Below are positions 7,572-13,256 of a DNA stretch of 13,570 bases, piece by piece (the first letter of the stretch is position 1; every line of letters starts with the position of its first letter). The position numbers and the translations under genes were made by a program. The DNA is from Actinomycetota bacterium. Its GTDB lineage: Bacteria; Actinomycetota; Nitriliruptoria; Nitriliruptorales; JAHWKO01. The notes beneath the pieces are model-generated. The model saw nothing but the letters and a program-made list of their open reading frames with translations, did no database searches and was not told the DNA's origin. The DNA is taken from positions 1-13,570 of the forward strand of contig JAHWKO010000065.1 in the NCBI GenBank assembly GCA_019347855.1, written 5' to 3'.

Positions 7572-8120
7572 ATGACCAGGATGACACTCGAGACCGGACA
7601 GACCGTCTACGACCCCCGCGGCGAGATCGATGCACAGCCTCAGGAGCTCGCGCCACGCCCCCCTTCGCTGAAGGGCGTCCGCGTCGGCGTGCTCGACAAC
7701 TCCAAGTGGAACGCAGGCGCACTTCTACGCCACGTCGTAGAGATGCTGGAGGACGAGGTTGGTCCGTTCGGTGGGGTCACCACGTACAAGAAGGACAGCT
7801 TCTCCAGCAACGCGGCACCCGAGCTGATCGGCCGCATCGCTGCCAAGGAGAGCGTGGTCATCACCGCGATCGGCGATTGAGGGTCGTGCACGTCGTGCTG
7901 TATGCACGACTCCGTGACCTTGGAGAGTCTGGGCATCCCCACCGCCCCGATCGTGACCCGGAACTTCGAGGAGGAGGCACGGGCGCAGCGTGAGGCGCTC
8001 GGGGCCCCGGACCTCGTGCCGGCGCTGATCGATCACCCGTTGAGCACGCTTTCTGACGATCAGATCCGGACGCGAGCCCGGCAGGCGGTCGACCAAGTAC
8101 GCCAGATCCTGAGCCCGTAA
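7572..8120 (+). CDS. UGSC family selenoprotein (TGA at 7878-7880 read as selenocysteine)
   Basis: This is one gene of 182 residues, with selenocysteine at position 103. ATG 7572 follows GGAAAGGA (7556-7563). The frame runs to a TGA at 7878-7880 and continues in the same frame to a TAA at 8118-8120. Around the TGA the protein reads VITAIGD-U-GSCTSCCMHDSVTL; U103-G-S-C106 is the motif that names the UGSC (seleno)protein family, in which Cys replaces Sec in some members. Cys109 and Cys110 add further thiols. Ahead of it LKGVRVGVLDNSKWNAGALL (about 33-52) looks like a first beta-alpha unit; after it LGIPTAPIVT (about 120-129) looks like another strand, so an alpha/beta fold is likely. A Sec-x-x-Cys pair points to redox chemistry, but the family's reaction is not known to me. 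A SECIS-type hairpin lies immediately after the TGA. It is the last gene of the first unit. Confidence 0.9.
7882..7919 (+). promoter_or_regulatory. Bacterial SECIS-like stem-loop after the Sec codon
   Basis: The upper stem is seven perfect pairs: GTCGTGC at 7892-7898 with GCACGAC at 7904-7910, closing a 5-nt loop UGUAU (7899-7903). A lower stem pairs 7882-7888 (GGTCGTG) with 7913-7919 (CGTGACC), two of its seven pairs being G-U. A small internal loop (3 against 2 nt) separates the stems. Exactly 11 nt lie between the TGA and the upper stem, and 18 nt between the TGA and the apical loop. A G is in the first two loop bases, as expected of bacterial SelB-binding elements. No bulged U like that of E. 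coli fdhF is obvious. GTCGTGC occurs twice (7883-7889 and 7892-7898), so an alternative pairing with a 12-nt loop exists. Confidence 0.75.
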
Positions 8121-8139
8121 CGAACGCTCCATTAGCCAC

Positions 8140-8160
8140 GATATGATACTTGATAACATC
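8140..8160 (+). promoter_or_regulatory. Putative operator/promoter before the second unit
   Basis: In the 57-bp gap before the third CoA-transferase, the stretch 8140-8160 (GATATGATACTTGATAACAT plus C) is AT-rich and partly palindromic (6 of 10 pairs around 8150). It contains TATGAT (8142-8147), a good -10 hexamer without a clear -35 box. It also contains TGATACTTGATAAC (8144-8157), which matches 11 of 14 bases with TGATTCCTGATAAG at 1309-1322 ahead of the first unit. The distance to the start codon is similar (34 versus 41 nt). Confidence 0.4.
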
Positions 8161-8177
8161 CGACGGAGGTTGGCTAC

Positions 8178-9389
8178 GTGACGACCGCACCCCTCGCGGG
8201 GGTCCGCGTCCTCGAGCTGACGGCCCAACTGTCCGGGCCGTACGCGGCGATGATCCTCGCCGACCTCGGGGCCGACGTCATCAAGATCGAGTCCCCGCGG
8301 CGCCCGGATCCGGCCCGTCGGGTGCCATCCACCCGGATCGACGGCCAGACCACCTATTACCTGAGCCTCAACCGCAACAAGCGTTCGGTTCTGCTCGACC
8401 TCAAGGACCCCGCCGGGAACGACGTCTTCCTACGTCTAGCGGAGCAGGCCGACGTCGTGCTCGACAACTTCCGCCCCGGCGTTACGCAACGTCTCGGCAT
8501 CGATCACGAGACGCTCGTGGAACGCAACGCCGGCATCGTGACCTGCTCCTTGAGCGGTTTCGGTGAGACCGGACCCGACCGCGACCGTCCCGGCTACGAC
8601 TACCTCATGCAGGCGTTGGCGGGGACCATGGACCTCACGGGCGATCCGAACGGCCCGCCGACGAAGTACGGCATCTCGGTGGTCGACCACGTGGGTGGCC
8701 TGTTCGCGGTGATCGCGATCCAGGCAGCGCTCGCCGCGCGAGACCGAGACCCCGACGCCCGGGGGCGACACGTCGATCTCGGGCTGCTCGATACCCACCT
8801 GTCGCTGCTCAGCTACCTGGCCTGCGAGTGGCTGAACGGCGGGGAGCTGCCACGCCGTCAGCGCATGTCCGCCCACCCCCGTCTCGTCGGCAACCAGCTG
8901 TTCCGGACGTCCGACGGCCACGTCGTCGTGATGCCGCTAGCCGACCACTTCTTCGCTCTGATGTGCGACGCGCTGGAGTTGCCCCACCTCGTCGACGACG
9001 CCCGCTTCGCCGACGCGCAGGCGCGCCTGGCCCACCGAGAGGAACTGCTCGACATCCTGGAGCGACGGTTCGCCGATCGCACCACTGGCGAGTGGCTCAA
9101 GGAGCTGACGGCCGCCGGCGTGCCTGCCGCCCCGGTCCAGACGGTCGCCGATGCGCTGGAGATGGAGCAGACCCGCGCCCGCGACATGGTCGTGGAGCTC
9201 AAGCATCCTGAGTACGGCAGCTACCGGATGGTTGGCAACCCGCTGAAGATCTCCGACACGGAACAGCAGTTGGGGCCAGCACCGACCGCGGGCCAGGACA
9301 CGCGCGACGTCCTGACCTCGCTGTCGGGGTTGACCGGCGATGAGATCGACGACCTCGTGGAGCGCGGCGTGTGCGGGGTGCCCTCGTGA
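8178..9389 (+). CDS. CaiB/BaiF family (class III) CoA-transferase C
   Basis: The third family III CoA-transferase of the window has 403 residues. Seen in order: LSGPYAAMILADLGADVIKI (about 18-37), SLNRNKRSVLLDL (about 63-75), VLDNFRPGVTQRLG (about 94-107), LSGFGETGP (about 125-133), YDYLMQALAG (about 140-149) and SVVDHVGGLFA, with the probable catalytic Asp170. The start is GTG at 8178, with GGAGG at 8165-8169. It heads the second unit, after a 57-bp gap with an AT-rich motif. It resembles transferase A (1350-2612) more than B, including the shared SAHPxLV and DG.V segments in the second domain, so A and C look like paralogues used in the same pathway. Its acid substrate is unknown. The stop overlaps the next start as GTGA. 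Confidence 0.92.
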   Translation: MTTAPLAGVRVLELTAQLSGPYAAMILADLGADVIKIESPRRPDPARRVPSTRIDGQTTYYLSLNRNKRSVLLDLKDPAGNDVFLRLAEQADVVLDNFRPGVTQRLGIDHETLVERNAGIVTCSLSGFGETGPDRDRPGYDYLMQALAGTMDLTGDPNGPPTKYGISVVDHVGGLFAVIAIQAALAARDRDPDARGRHVDLGLLDTHLSLLSYLACEWLNGGELPRRQRMSAHPRLVGNQLFRTSDGHVVVMPLADHFFALMCDALELPHLVDDARFADAQARLAHREELLDILERRFADRTTGEWLKELTAAGVPAAPVQTVADALEMEQTRARDMVVELKHPEYGSYRMVGNPLKISDTEQQLGPAPTAGQDTRDVLTSLSGLTGDEIDDLVERGVCGVPS

Positions 9390-10195
9390 GCGCGGCGACC
9401 ATCGGGCCTGCGGTCGAGGGTGTCGTGGTGGAGGTGCGCGGTCCGGTGCTCGAGCTCACCCTGGACCGCCCCGCGCGCCGCAACGCGTTGACGCCCGAGC
9501 TGATAGAGGGCCTGCTCGGGATCCTCGATGAGGCCTCCGGCAACAACGACGTGCGTGCGGTCCTGCTCACGGGCGCCGGGGACCGGGCGTTCTGCGCGGG
9601 CTTCGACATCGGACGGATCGAGAGCCCCGGGGGCCAAGAGGGTGGCAACGAGCGCGACCTGGTCGACGACCTGGCGACGGTCGTCCGCGAGCTACCGCTG
9701 CCGGTGATCGCCGCCGTCAACGGCGCAGCGGTGGGCGCCGGCTGTGACCTGGCCGTGGCCTGCGACATCCGCATCGGCGTCCCGACCGCACGGTTCGGGA
9801 TGCCTCCAGCCCGGCTCGGCCTCCTGTACGGATGGAAGGGCGTCGACCGCCTGGTGCGCACGGTCGGCCTTCCGGCAGCCAAGGAGATGCTCCTGACCGG
9901 TCGTCTCTACGACGCCCAGCGTGCGTACGACGTGGGGCTCCTCAGCGCGATCATCCCCGCCGATGACCTCCTCACCGAAGCACGTGAACTGACCGACACG
10001 ATCGCGTCGAACGCACCCCTGTCGGTCGCCGGCAGCAAGCGGATGGTCGACGTCTTGGCGTCACGCAGCTCCGTCACGGATGAGGAGTTGGACGAGTTCG
10101 CCGCGATCCAGGAGCGGGTGTGGGCGAGCGAGGACGCTACCGAGGGCGCGCGCGCCTACCGAGAGGGCCGTCAGCCACGTTTCAAGGGACGTTGA
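9386..10195 (+). CDS. Enoyl-CoA hydratase/isomerase (crotonase) family protein with altered active site
   Basis: This 269-residue crotonase-fold protein binds acyl-CoA and stabilises an enolate through two backbone amides. The first oxyanion segment is AFCAGFDIG (about 68-76) and the second is AVNGAAVGAGCDLAVACD (about 110-127). Compared with rat crotonase, Glu144 is replaced by Asp121 (GAGCDLA), and the position of Glu164 is Pro141 (GMPPARLG). It therefore lacks the two-glutamate pair needed for standard water addition, and could be a hydrolase, isomerase, decarboxylase or lyase instead. The start is taken as GTG 9386 because of the 4-base GTGA overlap used elsewhere in this cluster; GTG 9371, with GGAG upstream at 9359-9362, would add five residues. 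It is followed 10 bp later by the B12 mutase genes, suggesting it handles the mutase substrate or product. Confidence 0.88.
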   Translation: MSAATIGPAVEGVVVEVRGPVLELTLDRPARRNALTPELIEGLLGILDEASGNNDVRAVLLTGAGDRAFCAGFDIGRIESPGGQEGGNERDLVDDLATVVRELPLPVIAAVNGAAVGAGCDLAVACDIRIGVPTARFGMPPARLGLLYGWKGVDRLVRTVGLPAAKEMLLTGRLYDAQRAYDVGLLSAIIPADDLLTEARELTDTIASNAPLSVAGSKRMVDVLASRSSVTDEELDEFAAIQERVWASEDATEGARAYREGRQPRFKGR

Positions 10196-10205
10196 GGAGA
10201 CACCC

Positions 10206-11801
10206 ATGGAAGACCGAGCGTTCGCCGACCTACCGACCGAGACACCATCGGGGATCCCACTCGACGCCGTCTACGGCCCGTCCGCTGAGGAGCGTCCTGA
10301 CGTTCCCCCACCTGGGGAGGCCCCGTTCACGCGCGGCATCTACCCGACGATGTACCGGGGCCGTCTATGGACGATGCGTCAGTACGCGGGCTTCGGGAGC
10401 CCGGAGGCGACCAACGAGCGCTACCGCTTCCTGCTGGACTCCGGGCAGACCGGGCTGTCCGTCGCCTTCGATCTCCCGAGCCAGATCGGGTACGACTCCG
10501 ACGATCCCGATGCGGAGGAGGAGGTCGGGCGTGTAGGGGTTCCGATCGACACCCTCGCGGACATGGAGATCGTGTTCGATGGGATCCCGCTCGATCGCGT
10601 CTCCACCTCGATGACCATCAACGGGACCGCGTTCATCATGCTCGCGATGTACGTGGCCGTCGCCGAACGACAGGGCGTCCCCTCCGAGCAGATCACCGGC
10701 ACGATCCAGAACGACATCCTCAAGGAGTACGTCGCGCGTGGGACGTGGATCTTCCCGCCCGACCCCTCGCTGCGGCTCATCGTGGACACCATCGAGTGGT
10801 GCGCGGCGAACATGCCGAAATTCAACTCCATCTCGATCAGCGGCTACCACATGCAGGAAGCCGGGGCGACGGCGGTTCAGGAGCTCGCCTTCACCCTCGC
10901 GGACGGGATCGCCTACGTCGAACGCTGTCGCGCGCGCGGGCTCGACCTCGAGCGCATCGGACGGCGTCTGTCGTTCTTCTTCTACACGCACATGGACCTG
11001 TTCGAGGAGATCGCCAAGTACCGTGCGGGGCGTCGGCTCTGGGCGCGGATCATGCGTGACCGCTTCGGTGTCACCGACCCGAAGGCGATGATGTTCAGGA
11101 CCGGTGTGGTCTGCGGCGGTAGCTCGCTCACCGCGGAGCAGCCGCGGAACAACATCATCCGCGTCGCCTACGAGGCGCTGGCTGCGGTCCTCGGAGGTGT
11201 CCAATCCGTGTTCACCTGCGCGTGGGACGAAGCTCTGACCCTGCCCTCCGAGGAGACCGCCGAACTCGCGCTGCGGACCCAGCAGATCCTCGCATTCGAG
11301 ACCGGGGTACCAGCGGTGGCAGATCCGCTTGGAGGTTCTTGGTTCGTCGAAGATCTCACGACCCGGTTCGAGGAGGCGACCGAGAAGCTCATCGCAGAGA
11401 TCGACGAACGCGGTGGCATGGTCGCCTGCATCGAGGACGGCTGGGTGCAATCCTGCATCAGCAGCGAGGCCTACGACCAGCAGCGCCGGATCGAGTCAGG
11501 GGACCGTCCCGTCGTCGGGGTGAACATCTTCCGCAAAGAGGACGAGGACCGCAGGGTCGAGTACTACCAGACCTCCGAGGAGGACCTGGCCCGTCAGCGC
11601 CGGCGGCTCGACGACGTTCGTCAGCGTCGCGACGACGCTGAGGTCGCGTCCACGCTCGAACGGTTACACGAGGGAGCCGAGGGCGACGCGAACCTCGTCC
11701 CTCTGCTGATCGACTGCGTGAAGGCGTACTGCACGGTCGGGGAGATCACCCACACGTTGCGTGACGTCTTCGGCGAGTTCCACGAACCGCTCGTGATCTG
11801 A
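10206..11801 (+). CDS. B12-dependent acyl-CoA mutase, large (substrate-binding) subunit, methylmalonyl-CoA mutase family
   Basis: This 531-residue protein matches the TIM-barrel half of methylmalonyl-CoA mutase; the B12 domain is a separate gene just downstream. Against P. freudenreichii (shermanii) enzyme numbering, TMYRGRLWTMRQYAGF (about 48-63) keeps Thr85 (Thr56) and Tyr89 (Tyr60). GTIQND keeps Thr195 and Gln197 (Thr166, Gln168). EYVARGTWIFPP keeps Arg207 (Arg178), and SISGYHMQEAG keeps His244 (His215). Tyr89 plus Arg207 is the methylmalonyl-CoA pair; isobutyryl-CoA mutases have Phe and Gln. In contrast the adenosyl-ribose loop is changed: His328 becomes Gly300, Gln330 becomes Val302 and Asn366 becomes Cys338, while Glu370 is kept as Glu342. 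A carboxylated acyl-CoA is the likely substrate, not necessarily methylmalonyl-CoA. Start ATG 10206 follows GAGGAG at 10194-10199. Confidence 0.9.
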   Translation: MEDRAFADLPTETPSGIPLDAVYGPSAEERPDVPPPGEAPFTRGIYPTMYRGRLWTMRQYAGFGSPEATNERYRFLLDSGQTGLSVAFDLPSQIGYDSDDPDAEEEVGRVGVPIDTLADMEIVFDGIPLDRVSTSMTINGTAFIMLAMYVAVAERQGVPSEQITGTIQNDILKEYVARGTWIFPPDPSLRLIVDTIEWCAANMPKFNSISISGYHMQEAGATAVQELAFTLADGIAYVERCRARGLDLERIGRRLSFFFYTHMDLFEEIAKYRAGRRLWARIMRDRFGVTDPKAMMFRTGVVCGGSSLTAEQPRNNIIRVAYEALAAVLGGVQSVFTCAWDEALTLPSEETAELALRTQQILAFETGVPAVADPLGGSWFVEDLTTRFEEATEKLIAEIDERGGMVACIEDGWVQSCISSEAYDQQRRIESGDRPVVGVNIFRKEDEDRRVEYYQTSEEDLARQRRRLDDVRQRRDDAEVASTLERLHEGAEGDANLVPLLIDCVKAYCTVGEITHTLRDVFGEFHEPLVI

Positions 11802-11808
11802 GGGAGCC

Positions 11809-12231
11809 ATGGAGCGCGTACGTATCCTCATCGCCAAACCGGGGCTCGACGGCCACGACCGCGGTGCGAAGGTCGTGGCCCGAGCACTGCGTGACGCCGG
11901 GATGGAGGTGGTCTACCTCGGCCTGCGCAACACGCCTAGACAGATCGCCGCCGCCGCTGTCCAGGAGGATGTCGATGCCGTCGGCCTATCGGTGCTGTCG
12001 GGGTCGCACCTGCCTCTGGCGCGCAAGATGCTCGCCGCCCTCGAGGAGCAGAACGCCGCGGACATCCCGGTCGTGCTCGGCGGGACGGTGCCTCCCGAGG
12101 ACGTGCCGGTCCTCCTCGAGATGGGGATCGGGGCCGTCCTCCCCACCTCGACGCCACTCGACGACGTGGTGGCAGCCGTACGGCGGGCCGTCGACAGCAG
12201 CACCGCCTCCCCTGCCGAGAAGCCCCGATGA
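11809..12231 (+). CDS. B12-binding small subunit of the acyl-CoA mutase
   Basis: This 140-residue stand-alone cobalamin-binding domain resembles the C-terminal domain of methylmalonyl-CoA mutase. LIAKPGLDGHDRGAKVVARA (about 7-26) contains the DxHxxG motif with His16, the residue expected to replace dimethylbenzimidazole as the lower cobalt ligand. The SVLSGSH segment (about 61-67) and VLGGTVPPED (about 89-98) are the usual nucleotide-tail binding parts. The gene begins 7 bp after the large subunit, with a short-spaced AGGGAG at 11801-11806, and its end overlaps the next start as ATGA. The two subunits should form the active mutase, as in split archaeal and actinobacterial enzymes. The last ten or so residues are Ser/Pro-rich and probably disordered. 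Confidence 0.93.
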   Translation: MERVRILIAKPGLDGHDRGAKVVARALRDAGMEVVYLGLRNTPRQIAAAAVQEDVDAVGLSVLSGSHLPLARKMLAALEEQNAADIPVVLGGTVPPEDVPVLLEMGIGAVLPTSTPLDDVVAAVRRAVDSSTASPAEKPR

Positions 12232-12731
12232 CGCAACGGATCGAACACGACTGGCAGGGACGTTTCTTCGAGGATCTCGAGGTCGGGACCACGTACGAGC
12301 ACGCGGGCGGGAGGACCGTCGATGCGACGGACAACGCCTGGTTCACACTGCTGACGAACAACACGAACGAACTGCACTACAACACCGAGTACGCCCGGGG
12401 CGGGATCCACGGCCGCCGCCTGGTCAACTCGTGCCTGACGCTGTCGATCGTCACGGGGCTCACCGTGACCGGGATCAGCCGCAACGCGGCAGCCAACCTG
12501 GGTTGGGATGACGTGCGGCTCCCCGCGCCGGTGTTCGAGGGGGACACCCTGCGGGCGCGAACGACTGTCCTCGATAAGCGCCCCTCGCGATCGCGTCCGA
12601 ACACTGGGATCGTGCAGGTCCGCACCGAGGGCTACAAGCAGGACGGCACGGTCGTCATCGCGTTCGACCGGGCCATCCTGGTCTACACGCGAGACGGCGC
12701 ACCGCAGACGGGCGAGGACATCGGAGACTGA
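12228..12731 (+). CDS. MaoC family (hot-dog fold) acyl-CoA dehydratase/hydratase
   Basis: This 167-residue hot-dog protein resembles the MaoC/R-specific enoyl-CoA hydratase family, closest in feel to mesaconyl- or beta-methylmalyl-CoA hydratases. FFEDLEVGTTYEHAGGRTV (about 13-31) opens the domain, and the hydratase-2 region reads TNNTNELHYN (about 43-52). Aligned with the classic GDxNPxH motif, the catalytic aspartate position is Asn45, while Asn47 and His50 are kept. NLGWDDVRLPAPVFEGDTL (about 90-108) and SRSRPNTGIVQVRTEGYKQ (about 120-138) are typical later segments. It begins within an ATGA overlap with the B12 subunit gene and ends the second unit. It would hydrate an unsaturated (di)carboxylyl-CoA, or remove water from a hydroxyacyl-CoA, in the mutase pathway; the direction is not deducible. 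Confidence 0.87.
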   Translation: MTQRIEHDWQGRFFEDLEVGTTYEHAGGRTVDATDNAWFTLLTNNTNELHYNTEYARGGIHGRRLVNSCLTLSIVTGLTVTGISRNAAANLGWDDVRLPAPVFEGDTLRARTTVLDKRPSRSRPNTGIVQVRTEGYKQDGTVVIAFDRAILVYTRDGAPQTGEDIGD

Positions 12732-12790
12732 ACGGTCAGCCAGACCCCCTTGCCTGTTCCGCGTCCTGCCAGAAGCCAGAACGTGGGGGA

Positions 12791-12841
12791 GAGGATCTTG
12801 CCGAGGGTGGAGGTCGCCGGGTCGAATCCGGTCGTCCGCTT
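12791..12841 (+). other. Degenerate tRNA-Gly(GCC)-like 3' part
   Basis: CTTGCCGAGG (12797-12806) resembles a tRNA-Gly anticodon loop with GCC at 12800-12802. It is followed by AGGTC (12811-12815), then a T-arm-like hairpin GCCGG-GTCGAAT-CCGGT (12816-12832), then CGTCCGC (12833-12839), which resembles a 3' acceptor strand. The T loop has G instead of the first T. The anticodon stem pairs poorly, and no partner GCGGACG is found about 70 nt upstream, so this is not a working tRNA. It may be a remnant or a half attachment site. Confidence 0.3.
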
Positions 12842-12904
12842 TGTAGAGTTCGGCCGCTAGGGCTCGCCTTTCTCGCCGTGGCCTCCTGCGTCTCGTGTTC
12901 GCCC

Positions 12905-13015
12905 ATGTTCTGCCCGCCTGATGATCGCAGCACCTGGGACTGTGGCTCACCCGAAGACGACCTGGCCGAGCTCCGTGGGGTCCTCGACTCCATACGAGTC
13001 GAGGATGTCACGTAG
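12905..13015 (+). pseudogene. Short protein-like frame, possibly a gene remnant
   Basis: ATG 12905 to TAG 13013-13015 encodes 36 residues, including PEDDLAELRGVLDSIRVEDV, which has the charge pattern of a real helix. The style recalls the N-terminus of actinobacterial DUF222/HNH endonuclease-like proteins, but the match is by impression only. There is no clear ribosome binding site. The following DNA continues similar-looking sequence (SDAYRPCDEEA) in another frame, which would fit a frameshifted remnant. Confidence 0.18.
12981..13005. repeat. Perfect 10-bp inverted repeat (stem-loop)
   Basis: TCCTCGACTC (12981-12990) and GAGTCGAGGA (12996-13005) are exact reverse complements around a 5-nt loop, CATAC. 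No T-run follows on either side, so it is not a classical intrinsic terminator. It could still act as a hairpin between the + strand unit ending at 12731 and the minus-strand gene ending at 13257, or be part of a decayed coding region. Confidence 0.5.
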
Positions 13016-13256
13016 CGATGCCTACCGTCCTTGCGATGAAGAAGCGGCTCCTACGCGATCCAGTTGTGGGTCGTCGGTTCCGTGTTGTTCTTCGGGGGTC
13101 TTCTCTCTGTTCGGTCAGGGAGATGGATACGGCTACGTCCTGATGGTCTCAGGCGTCGGGCTGCGCTTCTCCAGCCCCGACTGGGAACTGCCCCCGGAGC
13201 GAGAGTTCGAGGTGGTGTTCCGTCGTTCGGTGCTCTCGGTGCCCCGGTGTGCGCCG

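Larger units (their letters stand above)
12732..13256. other. 525-bp stretch without a convincing gene
   Basis: No frame on either strand shows a domain I recognise, and the longer open frames lack ribosome binding sites and have unnatural composition. The stretch holds a tRNA-Gly-like 3' remnant (about 12791-12841), a short frame at 12905-13015 with protein-like composition, and a perfect inverted repeat at 12981-13005. A hydrophobic run in another frame (about 13055-13115, YAIQLWVVGSVLFFGGLLSV) is interrupted upstream by stops. Together these look like decayed DNA between the catabolic cluster and the next gene. Confidence 0.5.

Noticed and set aside
7572..7880. A short protein ending at TGA 7880, or a truncated pseudogene
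   Set aside because: The in-frame continuation carries the GSC motif and a further protein-like 79 codons, and a SECIS-like hairpin follows the TGA.
7878..7880. TGA read as tryptophan or as a sequencing error for TGC/TGG
   Set aside because: Eleven neighbouring genes stop at TGA, so it is not a sense codon in general. The UGSC context and hairpin fit Sec. A single-base error (TGC giving Cys) cannot be fully excluded but would not create the hairpin.
7902..8120. A separate 72-codon gene starting at ATG 7902
   Set aside because: It is in the same frame as the upstream gene, has no ribosome binding site, and its start lies inside the hairpin. It is the C-terminal half of the selenoprotein.
10080..10205. 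A 42-codon N-terminal extension of the mutase large subunit
   Set aside because: It overlaps the crotonase gene out of frame; ATG 10206 has a good ribosome binding site and the homologous sequence starts after it.
10365..11450. 361-codon open frame on the minus strand opposite the mutase gene
   Set aside because: It is a shadow of high-GC codon use in the mutase gene; the product is low-complexity, Arg/Asp/Val-rich, and has no domain.
12767..12841. An intact tRNA-Gly gene
   Set aside because: The 5' acceptor strand and D arm do not pair with the 3' half, the anticodon stem is mispaired, and the T loop starts with G.
12736..13011. A 91-codon minus-strand gene in the non-coding stretch
   Set aside because: It is a Ser/Arg-rich, low-complexity product without motif or ribosome binding site.
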